Positions 1 through 5,205 of a DNA stretch of 6,739 nucleotides are shown here, piece after piece. The notes beneath the pieces are model-generated. The model ran no database searches, was not told where the DNA came from, and was given only the letters and a program-made list of their open reading frames with translations. The translations under genes were made by a program, and so were the position numbers. The stretch lies in contig DAOWHK010000217.1 of the NCBI GenBank assembly GCA_030641465.1, positions 1 through 6,739 on the forward strand. Reading direction: 5' to 3'. The DNA is from Parachlamydiales bacterium. GTDB taxonomy: Bacteria; Chlamydiota; Chlamydiia; Chlamydiales; Simkaniaceae. How positions within the stretch are numbered: the first letter of the stretch is position 1; each line of letters begins with the position of its first letter.

Positions 1-389
1 TCGAGACCGAGTTTTCCTGCTAGAAGATCGTAGATTTTAAGCCCAATACCATAGAAAGGACCCTCCCAAAAATGGTAGTTAGGGACACAGAAGGCTCTAT
101 GGCAAATGAGATGAGGCGCATTTTTACAAAGAAGTCCTCGCTCTTTTAGAGCTTCTAAGACAAGCCCGATATTTCCTTTTTGCAGATAGCGCAGCCCTCC
201 GTGAATGAGTTTTGTGCTGCGAGATGAAGTTCCTTTTGCAAAGTCATGTTGCTCAAGAAGGAGCGTTTTATATCCTCTTGAGATGCTGTCAACAGCGCAC
301 CCAAGGCCTGTTGCACCGCCGCCAATGATGATAACGTCCCAAGAGTTTGGATTGTTTTCGATCTTGTTAATCATCTCCTCTCTATTCAT
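1..389 (-). CDS. glpD: Aerobic glycerol-3-phosphate dehydrogenase, N-terminal part (cut by window edge)
   Basis: Flavoprotein that oxidises sn-glycerol-3-phosphate to dihydroxyacetone phosphate and passes electrons to the quinone pool, normally at the inner face of the cytoplasmic membrane. Only the first 129 residues are in the window. They carry the Rossmann FAD-binding start DVIIIGGGATGLG (about residues 18-30), the acidic end of the second strand (LLLEQHDF, 43-50) and the family block GTSSRSTKLIHGGLRYLQ (53-70). These identify GlpD/GlpA-type FAD dehydrogenases clearly; full-length members run about 500-550 residues. The ATG at 389 is chosen because GGAAGGG lies 7 bases upstream inside glpK. 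A second in-frame ATG at 374 has GAGGAG directly against it, which is too close. The gene overlaps the glpK stop by 8 bases (ATGAATAG), so translational coupling in a glpK-glpD operon is likely. Confidence 0.95.
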   Translation of the reverse strand, partial: MNREEMINKIENNPNSWDVIIIGGGATGLGCAVDSISRGYKTLLLEQHDFAKGTSSRSTKLIHGGLRYLQKGNIGLVLEALKERGLLCKNAPHLICHRAFCVPNYHFWEGPFYGIGLKIYDLLAGKLGL

Positions 390-1905
390 TGCGAAGCCCT
401 TCCATTTCTTCAATCATTGGATTTTCAAAGAGGCTTGCGCATTTTACGGCAAGGCTCCATTTGCCCTGATATTCTTCTGCTTGCTGTTTTGTGATTTTCG
501 GAAGGTAGCTTTTTTCTTTTTTCCAGATCGCTTCGATCTCTTCTGTATTTTTCCAAAATCCTGTGGAAAGGCCTGCTAAAAATGCCGCACCAAGAGCTGT
601 GATTTCCTTCCATTTGGGGCAGGTGATCTCTTGCTGGAGAAGGTTGGATTGCATTTGCATAAGGAGGGAATTTTCGATGGCACCTCCATCTACGCGAATC
701 GATTCAAGCGAAATATGTGCATTCTCAAGCATAGCATCAATCACATCCGTCACTTGATAGACGATTCCATCAAGCGCCGCTCTTGCAATATGAGCGGCAT
801 TTGTACCTCTTGTCATTCCGAGAATTGCTCCTCGAACAAAAGGGTCCCAGTAAGGAGCTCCAAGACCTGTAAATGCGGGAACAAAATAAACTCCCTGGCT
901 ATCTGGAACGTTTAAGGCGAGCTTTTCCACTTCAGAGGCGCTTTTTATGATACCAAGCGCATCTCGCAGCCATTGCACAACAGCACCTCCAATAAAAACG
1001 CTGCCCTCTAATGCATATTCGATCTCAGCGCTTGTTTGACAGGCAATAGTTGTGAGCAATTTTTGTTTGGAGATAATAGGTTTTTTTCCAGTATGCATTA
1101 AGATGAAGCAGCCAGTACCATAGGTTACTTTGCACATGCCAGGTTTCGTGCAAGATTGCCCAAAAAGTGCTGCTTGCTGATCTCCAGCGACCCCACCAAT
1201 AGGAATGGGCTGGGAAAAAAGAGAGGTTGCAGTCACTGCATAGATTTCACTCGAGCGCTTGACTTCAGGCAGCAGGGCTTTTGGAATGGAAAAAAGAGCA
1301 AGAAGCTCCTCGTCCCAGCAGTTTTCATGGATATTGTAAAGAAGCGTTCTTGAGGCATTTGTGACATCTGTTGCATGGACTTTGCCCCTTGTTAAATTCC
1401 AAAGAAGCCAGCTGTCAATTGTTCCAAAAGCAAGTTCTCCTGCGAGTGCTTTTTCCTTGGCACCACTGATGTTTTCAAGCATCCAGTGGATTTTCGTCGC
1501 GGAGAAATAAGGATCAAGAAGAAGTCCTGTTTTTTCATGCACAAGATTTTCATGCCCGGCCTCTTTTAAGTGTTTGCAATATTTCGAGGTGCGACGATCT
1601 TGCCAGACAATTGCTGGGTAGATAGGAATTCCTGTTTTTCGATCCCAGATAACGGTTGTCTCTCTTTGATTTGTGATTCCAATCGCTGCAATATCGCTTG
1701 CTTGGATGTTGGATTTTGTTTGAAGCTCTTCGATTACATATTTTTGGGTGTTCCAAATTTCTTCTGCGTCGTGCTCAACTCTTCCAGGTTTTGGGTAGTG
1801 CTGCTTAATTTCTTTTTGCTTAATCCCTACTATATTGCCTGCGGTATCTACAAGAATTGCCCTACAACTTGTAGTTCCTTGATCTATTGCAAGTATATAC
1901 TTCAT
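382..1905 (-). CDS. glpK: Glycerol kinase
   Basis: Cytoplasmic FGGY-family kinase that phosphorylates glycerol with ATP to sn-glycerol-3-phosphate. From the chosen start it has 507 residues, normal for the family. Visible motifs: N-terminal phosphate-binding DQGTTSCRA (8-16), substrate-site NQRET (79-83) followed by WDRKTG, GGVAGDQQAALFGQ (237-250) whose Asp242 matches the catalytic base, the FGGY signature with FTGLGAPYWDP (345-355), and the C-terminal nucleotide-binding RVDGGA (404-409). The frame stays open upstream to 1956, but the ATG at 1905 is preferred: AAGAGGT sits 9 bases before it, and the protein then starts MKYILAIDQG as in the family. The region where Firmicute enzymes carry the HPr-phosphorylated His (HFYG) reads SLFSQ here, so PTS control by that route is unlikely. 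First gene of a glpK-glpD operon, divergent from glpF. Confidence 0.97.
   Translation of the reverse strand: MKYILAIDQGTTSCRAILVDTAGNIVGIKQKEIKQHYPKPGRVEHDAEEIWNTQKYVIEELQTKSNIQASDIAAIGITNQRETTVIWDRKTGIPIYPAIVWQDRRTSKYCKHLKEAGHENLVHEKTGLLLDPYFSATKIHWMLENISGAKEKALAGELAFGTIDSWLLWNLTRGKVHATDVTNASRTLLYNIHENCWDEELLALFSIPKALLPEVKRSSEIYAVTATSLFSQPIPIGGVAGDQQAALFGQSCTKPGMCKVTYGTGCFILMHTGKKPIISKQKLLTTIACQTSAEIEYALEGSVFIGGAVVQWLRDALGIIKSASEVEKLALNVPDSQGVYFVPAFTGLGAPYWDPFVRGAILGMTRGTNAAHIARAALDGIVYQVTDVIDAMLENAHISLESIRVDGGAIENSLLMQMQSNLLQQEITCPKWKEITALGAAFLAGLSTGFWKNTEEIEAIWKKEKSYLPKITKQQAEEYQGKWSLAVKCASLFENPMIEEMEGLRNE
397..403 (-). promoter_or_regulatory. Ribosome binding site of glpD, inside glpK
   Basis: GGAAGGG on the minus strand lies 7 bases before the ATG at 389, within the last codons of glpK. 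It decides the glpD start over the later ATG at 374 and fits coupled translation of the two overlapping genes. Confidence 0.6.
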
Positions 1906-1913
1906 ATATAACG

Positions 1914-1920
1914 ACCTCTT
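1914..1920 (-). promoter_or_regulatory. Ribosome binding site of glpK
   Basis: AAGAGGT on the minus strand is followed by a nine-base AT-rich spacer and the ATG at 1905. It supports this start over the upstream in-frame ATG codons, which would add 17 residues that do not look like glycerol kinase. Confidence 0.6.
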
Positions 1921-1927
1921 TAATTGC

Positions 1928-1956
1928 ACTTTTGTTACTAACATTGTTGAAGTCAA
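1928..1956 (-). promoter_or_regulatory. Possible glpKD promoter
   Basis: On the minus strand TTGACT (1956-1951, five of six bases of the sigma-70 -35 consensus) is followed after 17 bases by AAAAGT, a poor -10 match. The transcript would start near 1921, leaving about 16 bases before the ATG, just enough for the ribosome site. The weak -10 makes this tentative, or suggests an activated promoter. Confidence 0.25.
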
Positions 1957-1976
1957 TAAATTTCTTGAATTATTAT
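1947..1976 (+). promoter_or_regulatory. Possible glpF promoter
   Basis: TTGAAG (1947-1952) and TATTAT (1971-1976) are separated by 18 bases, four and five of six matches to the sigma-70 consensus. A start near 1983 would give a leader of about 34 bases. The -35 box overlaps the -35 candidate of the divergent glpKD promoter, so one regulator bound here could control both directions. The surrounding DNA is AT-rich and chance matches are common. Confidence 0.35.
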
Positions 1977-2016
1977 CGACTTAATTTTAATAAACAATAA
2001 ATAAGAGAAATAAGTA

Positions 2017-2748
2017 ATGAGTATTTTTATTGGAGAATTTATTGGAACCCTGCTTCTTATTCTTCTTGGCAATGGCGCTGTTGCAAATATCTTACTAAAG
2101 CGCTCTAAGGGAGAGCTTGGTGGCTGGATTGTAATTAGTGCTGGCTGGGGATTTGCTGTTGCAATCGCTGTCTATGCGACTGGCTGGGCAAGTGGGGGAC
2201 ATATCAATCCTGCAGTCACACTTGGCATGGCTCTTGCTGGAAAAACCGCCTGGAAGCTTACTCCCATCTATTTTGCCGAGCAAATGCTTGGAGCAATGAG
2301 CGGAGCTTTTCTTGTGTGGATGACCTATTATATGCATTTTAAAATTTCGGATAACCCGATGCATAAACTCCTTATTTTCTGCACTCTGCCAGGAGTTCGA
2401 AAAAGGCGCTGGAATTTTTTTACAGAAGTTATTGCAACAGCCGTTCTTCTAGTGGGTGTACTTGGAATTTTCGATATACATAATGGCCTCGGAAGTGGAT
2501 TCGGTCCCTATGCCGTTGGAATTTTGGTATTTAGCATTGGCCTATCCCTTGGAGGGCCAACAGGTTATGCAATAAATCCTGCAAGGGACTTGGGACCACG
2601 GATTATGCATGCGATTTTACCAATTCCCGGTAAAGGGAGCTCTGATTGGGGATATGCCTTAATCCCAATTCTCGGGCCCTTTGTAGGTGCAATTATTGGT
2701 GCTTCAACCTACCTGTTTCTTATTAAACCTCTTACGCCTTTATCGTAA
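2017..2748 (+). CDS. glpF: Glycerol facilitator (MIP/aquaglyceroporin family)
   Basis: Membrane channel of 243 residues for passive glycerol entry. Both half-helix motifs are present: GGHINPAVT (NPA at 64-66) and GYAINPARDLGPR (NPA at 187-189). The Arg after the second NPA is the selectivity-filter residue, and the Asp after that (Asp191) is typical of glycerol facilitators, where water-specific aquaporins usually have Ser. Six hydrophobic segments fit the family: about 3-25, 37-56, 82-104, 133-152, 165-181 and 212-236. The protein is somewhat shorter than E. coli GlpF (281), mostly in loops and the C-terminus. The start follows a weak AAGAG with a 9-base gap. It is transcribed away from glpK; the partners suggest glycerol is caught by phosphorylation on entry. 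No clear intrinsic terminator follows. Confidence 0.93.
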   Translation: MSIFIGEFIGTLLLILLGNGAVANILLKRSKGELGGWIVISAGWGFAVAIAVYATGWASGGHINPAVTLGMALAGKTAWKLTPIYFAEQMLGAMSGAFLVWMTYYMHFKISDNPMHKLLIFCTLPGVRKRRWNFFTEVIATAVLLVGVLGIFDIHNGLGSGFGPYAVGILVFSIGLSLGGPTGYAINPARDLGPRIMHAILPIPGKGSSDWGYALIPILGPFVGAIIGASTYLFLIKPLTPLS

Positions 2749-2761
2749 TAAAAAAGCGCCC

Positions 2762-2790
2762 TTTAGTTTAATAATTACATATGTTATAAT
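2762..2790 (+). promoter_or_regulatory. Likely promoter of the plus-strand F-box/LRR gene
   Basis: A perfect TATAAT (2785-2790) stands 17 bases after TTTAGT, a poor -35. Transcription from about 2797 leaves a 25-base leader to the ATG at 2822, but only 7 bases to the ATG at 2804, which supports the later start. An 8-bp AT-only inverted repeat (2770-2777 with 2787-2794) overlaps the -10 box. Confidence 0.45.
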
Positions 2791-2810
2791 TATTTATTAT
2801 TAAATGAAAC

Positions 2811-2815
2811 TAAGG
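2811..2815 (+). promoter_or_regulatory. Ribosome binding site deciding the F-box/LRR start
   Basis: TAAGG lies 6 bases before the ATG at 2822. The alternative in-frame ATG at 2804 has only TTATTATTA before it and no Shine-Dalgarno-like bases. Confidence 0.55.
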
Positions 2816-2821
2816 TTTGTT

Positions 2822-3640
2822 ATGTCAATAAATGATTTACCATATGATGCTTTAACTTGTTTATTGCCGCTTGTGTATGATCCGGTTCAAAGTCCTGAAG
2901 CAAGCTTGGTATGTAAAGAGTGGAACGAGATATGTAATACAATTACACGAGTTTATCTAAGTCAGATCGTTCCAACTTCATCAGATGATCCAAAAAATAC
3001 TCGTGCACGAAAAATATTTTTGACAAACGCAAGGCTTTTGCGCCATTTAAAGCCAGATCAAGCCCTGCCCCTTGCTCATTATCCTGGGATGATAAGTCAA
3101 ATAAAATCAGAAGAACGAACGTGGTCAATTCATATGATTCGATCAGGAGAAGGTGGTGATGATTTTTTAGAAGCGAACGGACATCTTTCAAGAATTGAAG
3201 ACCTTGTTCAGGTAATAGTGTCGAGTATGGAATTAACAGGCATTAGGCTCGTTAGAATAGGTGTTCCAATGGTGCCAACTCCAATGATTGAGGTGCTCAA
3301 AAGCTGTGAAACGATTAATTTTGAAGGGAATAGGATTAAATATTTACCAGAGGAATTTTGGGGCCTTACGAAGTTAACACGACTTAATCTTAGTCATAAT
3401 ATGTTAAATGAATTGCCAGAAGAGATTGGGAGGTTAACAAATTTGGAGCGTCTTGATCTTGCTAATTTGGGGCTTTGTCAGCTTCCACTGGAGCTCTCAA
3501 GTCTTGGAAAATTACGCACTTTAGAAGTTAATCGCAATCAATTTATGGAGGTACCACAAGTACTTGAGAAAATGCCGGAGCTTACAAGGGTGAATCTTGA
3601 CGATAATCCGATTCAACTCCAAACAAATCTTCTGGAATAG
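2822..3640 (+). CDS. F-box-like and leucine-rich repeat protein, putative host-directed effector
   Basis: Predicted 272-residue protein. Residues 5-38 resemble an F-box: DLPYDAL, then a hydrophobic helix, then ASLVCKEWNEIC, matching the LPxEhL...SLVCKxW pattern of domains that bind Skp1 in eukaryotic SCF ubiquitin ligases. The middle (about 40-155) is helical with no recognised domain. The C-terminal part (about 162-270) has some five leucine-rich repeats of 23 residues (LxxLNLSHNxLxxLPEEIGxL), a likely substrate-binding surface. Family knowledge suggests secretion and recruitment of host ubiquitin ligase; secretion and target are inference. No signal peptide or membrane segment is seen. The start at 2822 is chosen for its TAAGG and the promoter spacing; the frame also has an ATG at 2804. 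It faces a second F-box-like/LRR gene whose stop is 167 bp away. Confidence 0.85.
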   Translation: MSINDLPYDALTCLLPLVYDPVQSPEASLVCKEWNEICNTITRVYLSQIVPTSSDDPKNTRARKIFLTNARLLRHLKPDQALPLAHYPGMISQIKSEERTWSIHMIRSGEGGDDFLEANGHLSRIEDLVQVIVSSMELTGIRLVRIGVPMVPTPMIEVLKSCETINFEGNRIKYLPEEFWGLTKLTRLNLSHNMLNELPEEIGRLTNLERLDLANLGLCQLPLELSSLGKLRTLEVNRNQFMEVPQVLEKMPELTRVNLDDNPIQLQTNLLE

Positions 3641-3691
3641 GCCCTCGCTCGCCAAATCGATCTTTCGAGGGGCAGATAGAAAGGAGGCTTG

Positions 3692-3720
3692 AACCTCTTG
3701 TAGTTGAACTACAAGAGGTT
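3692..3720. repeat. Perfect 13-bp inverted repeat (hairpin) between convergent LRR genes
   Basis: AACCTCTTGTAGT and its exact reverse complement ACTACAAGAGGTT are separated by three bases (TGA). It lies 51 bases after one LRR gene and 87 bases after the other, where a two-way terminator would be expected. However, neither side has a run of T after the stem on the strand being transcribed, so it is not a standard intrinsic terminator. It could be a factor-assisted or processing hairpin, or part of a dispersed repeat. The flanking 3641-3807 stretch looks less AT-rich than the LRR genes beside it. Confidence 0.6.
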
Positions 3721-3807
3721 AGACAGACTTGATCGCAAAAGCGTATGGAAAGAGTGCTTGTGACGATCATCCAACATGGGAAGGGGTTCATGTTTTTCAC
3801 AGGTGAA

Positions 3808-4821
3808 TTAAAGAAAAAATGATAGCGTGCTCATAGAATTTTCAAGACTCTTTTCTGAATCGAATACATGGAACTTGCCATATTCAGGATTCGAGAGTTC
3901 GAAATTTTTCCCAGTGTTTATCGCGAGTGTAGCACAGTTTTCATAAACAATTTTTCTTTCAGGAGGAGTAAGCTGAAAAAAATGATAAACAAGTGGAGCT
4001 CTAATGCCAACGCGATCAGAATGTGAGAGTTGTATTTTCACATTGCTGTGTGCAAGTGTATCAGGAAGAGCTGTTAGCGGATTCTCGCAGAGACTAATGA
4101 GTGTTAAATTCTTAAGGTTGCCGATTTCGGAAGGAAGTGTTTTTAGGTGATTTTTCACAAGGCTTAACTTCGTTAAGTTCGTGAGGTTGCCGATTTCGGG
4201 AGGAAGTATTGCCAGGTGATTGCTATGGAGCATTAATTCCTTTAAATTTGTGAGGTTGCCGATTTCGGGAGGAAGTGTTGCCAGCTTGTTAAGAAAAAGG
4301 TCTAAGGTTGTTAAATTCGTAAACAGACCTATTTCGGGGGGTAAAGAATGAAGGTTTTTACCCTGTATTGAGAGTTTAGGTAGATTTATTACCTCAGGTG
4401 CTTGCATAATTTCATTCTTAAGGTGCTCTCTAACGTCTTCTAAAGATTGCCCCCTAAACCTATTTTTAGGTAAACGAAAACGTAAACCCATCCTGAATTG
4501 TATGGTGTCTTCACGTTTAGAAGCTTTTATAAATCGCTCAAGGGAAAATGGAAATAGGTGACGCGGTTTTTGAAGAGCTTTTTTCATTGTCTGCTTATAT
4601 TCTTTTTGAATTGTCGTTAAATTTGCATCAGTAAAAGGCCGACCAGGATTTAGGTAACTCCAAACCTGTTGCAACTCTCTCTTAACGACACTCTTTGTTT
4701 GATCATTCCAATCCTTTGATACTCTACTAGTCTTTGCCGGAGCGCCCACTTTTTTTATTATATATTGCTTTACTTCCGAAGGAAGTGGGGAGAAATAATC
4801 TGCTTTATTTTGAATAGTCAT
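3808..4821 (-). CDS. Leucine-rich repeat protein with degenerate F-box-like N-terminus
   Basis: Predicted 337-residue protein. Residues about 9-42 give a weak F-box pattern (LPSEVKQYIIKK, then SRVSKDWNDQT) with a shorter linker than the neighbouring gene. Residues 45-140 are basic and helical. About 148-262 hold five 23-residue leucine-rich repeats, three carrying the block LPxEIGNLxNL. A C-terminal tail of about 70 residues (including LTPPERKIVYENCATLA) has no domain I recognise. The frame extends to a TTG at 4845, but the ATG at 4821 is preferred because a TATAAT at 4858-4853 would start the transcript near 4846, leaving a 25-base leader. No good Shine-Dalgarno is seen for either start. The product is probably a host-interaction protein like its neighbour; binding of Skp1 is less certain here because the F-box match is poor. 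Confidence 0.82.
   Translation of the reverse strand: MTIQNKADYFSPLPSEVKQYIIKKVGAPAKTSRVSKDWNDQTKSVVKRELQQVWSYLNPGRPFTDANLTTIQKEYKQTMKKALQKPRHLFPFSLERFIKASKREDTIQFRMGLRFRLPKNRFRGQSLEDVREHLKNEIMQAPEVINLPKLSIQGKNLHSLPPEIGLFTNLTTLDLFLNKLATLPPEIGNLTNLKELMLHSNHLAILPPEIGNLTNLTKLSLVKNHLKTLPSEIGNLKNLTLISLCENPLTALPDTLAHSNVKIQLSHSDRVGIRAPLVYHFFQLTPPERKIVYENCATLAINTGKNFELSNPEYGKFHVFDSEKSLENSMSTLSFFL
4112..4387 (-). repeat. Tandem 69-bp repeats encoding leucine-rich repeats
   Basis: Four consecutive units begin at 4112, 4181, 4250 and 4319, each exactly 69 bp, or one 23-residue repeat. The core CCGATTTCGG recurs at 4121, 4190 and 4259, with CCTATTTCGG at 4328. The first 34 bases of the second and third units differ at a single position, pointing to recent unit duplication; the outer units have diverged more. 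Unit number may therefore vary between strains. Confidence 0.85.
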
Positions 4822-4852
4822 ATAATTACTTTTTTTGAATTTCAATAGTTTT

Positions 4853-4858
4853 ATTATA
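4853..4858 (-). promoter_or_regulatory. -10 box candidate of the minus-strand LRR gene
   Basis: A perfect TATAAT on the minus strand, with only weak -35 candidates such as TTTAAT 17 bases upstream. The predicted start near 4846 makes the TTG at 4845 an unlikely start codon and favours the ATG at 4821. The layout (perfect -10, poor -35, leader of about 25 bases) matches that of the convergent F-box/LRR gene. Confidence 0.4.
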
Positions 4859-4980
4859 GATATTTTACTCTTTTAATTAAATGTAATTCATTTAAATTAA
4901 TTTTTAACTAACAGATAAGGGTGGTTTAATTAGTGTTGATTTATACACAAACTTGAGCTTAGGTGTATTTCTTCGTACAG

Positions 4981-5079
4981 TTATCCAGGGCAGAATCTTC
5001 CAGACTTATCGGCGATAAAGAGCTCTTTGGTAATCATTGCCCCGCCAAGGCAGCGCTTATTTTCATAAAAAACTAAGGG
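4981..5079 (-). pseudogene. Possible gene remnant (C-terminal fragment)
   Basis: On the minus strand an open stretch of 32 codons runs from just after a stop at 5082-5080 to a TAA at 4983-4981. It reads with normal protein character, including GGAMITKELFIADKSGRF followed by CPG. Its base composition is clearly less AT-rich than the flanks, as expected of old coding DNA. It has no plausible start or ribosome site, and the upstream DNA on that strand is AT-rich with stops. A short C-terminal leftover of a lost gene is the best reading. I do not recognise the family, and chance is not excluded. Confidence 0.35.
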
Positions 5080-5132
5080 TTATCTCAAGTATAGGTTAGA
5101 GCGTAGTTTAGAAGTTAATTTATTAAAAAATC

Positions 5133-5161
5133 TTGTATATATTTGAAGTATTTCATAAAGT
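5133..5161 (+). promoter_or_regulatory. Possible promoter of the kinase-like gene
   Basis: TTGTAT (5133-5138) and TAAAGT (5156-5161) are spaced by 17 bases, each matching four of six sigma-70 consensus bases. Transcription would begin near 5168, giving a leader of about 38 bases that contains the ribosome site. The AT-rich setting makes this weak evidence. Confidence 0.25.
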
Positions 5162-5190
5162 TTTTCTTTTCAATTTGAATGTTTTTTGTT

Positions 5191-5198
5191 AAGGAAGG
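5191..5198 (+). promoter_or_regulatory. Strong ribosome binding site of the kinase-like gene
   Basis: AAGGAAGG lies 7 bases before the ATG at 5206. It decides the start over an in-frame ATG at 5179, which has no Shine-Dalgarno-like sequence before it. Confidence 0.75.
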
Positions 5199-5205
5199 TT
5201 TTTTT

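Larger units (their letters stand above)
4862..5205. other. Gene-poor intergenic region
   Basis: About 340 bases between the divergently transcribed LRR gene and the kinase-like gene. Most is strongly AT-rich with no convincing frame on either strand. The exceptions are a GC-richer coding-like stretch at 4981-5079 on the minus strand and, near the right end, a promoter candidate and a strong ribosome site for the gene at 5206. No tRNA or clear terminator is seen. Confidence 0.6.

Noticed and set aside
205..579. 124-codon plus-strand open frame across glpD and glpK
   Set aside because: It lies antisense to two certain genes and reads as Phe/Cys-rich shadow sequence.
2770..2794. Terminator of glpF from the inverted repeat AATAATTA / TAATTATT
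   Set aside because: The stem is AT-only and weak, and it overlaps the better-supported -10 box of the next gene.
3692..3720. Intrinsic bidirectional terminator
   Set aside because: The stem is strong, but no T run follows it on either strand, so it is listed as an inverted repeat only.
3582..3800. 72-codon minus-strand open frame antisense to the end of the F-box/LRR gene
   Set aside because: Composition rich in Ser/Cys/Arg, no ribosome site or domain, and it overlaps a real gene; probably a shadow of the hairpin island.
3796..3807. Palindrome TTCAC-AG-GTGAA just after the minus-strand LRR gene
   Set aside because: Only five base pairs with a two-base loop and no T run; too small to call.
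4822..4845. TTG at 4845 as start of the minus-strand LRR gene
   Set aside because: No Shine-Dalgarno precedes it, and a transcript from the nearby TATAAT would begin almost on it; the ATG at 4821 is favoured.
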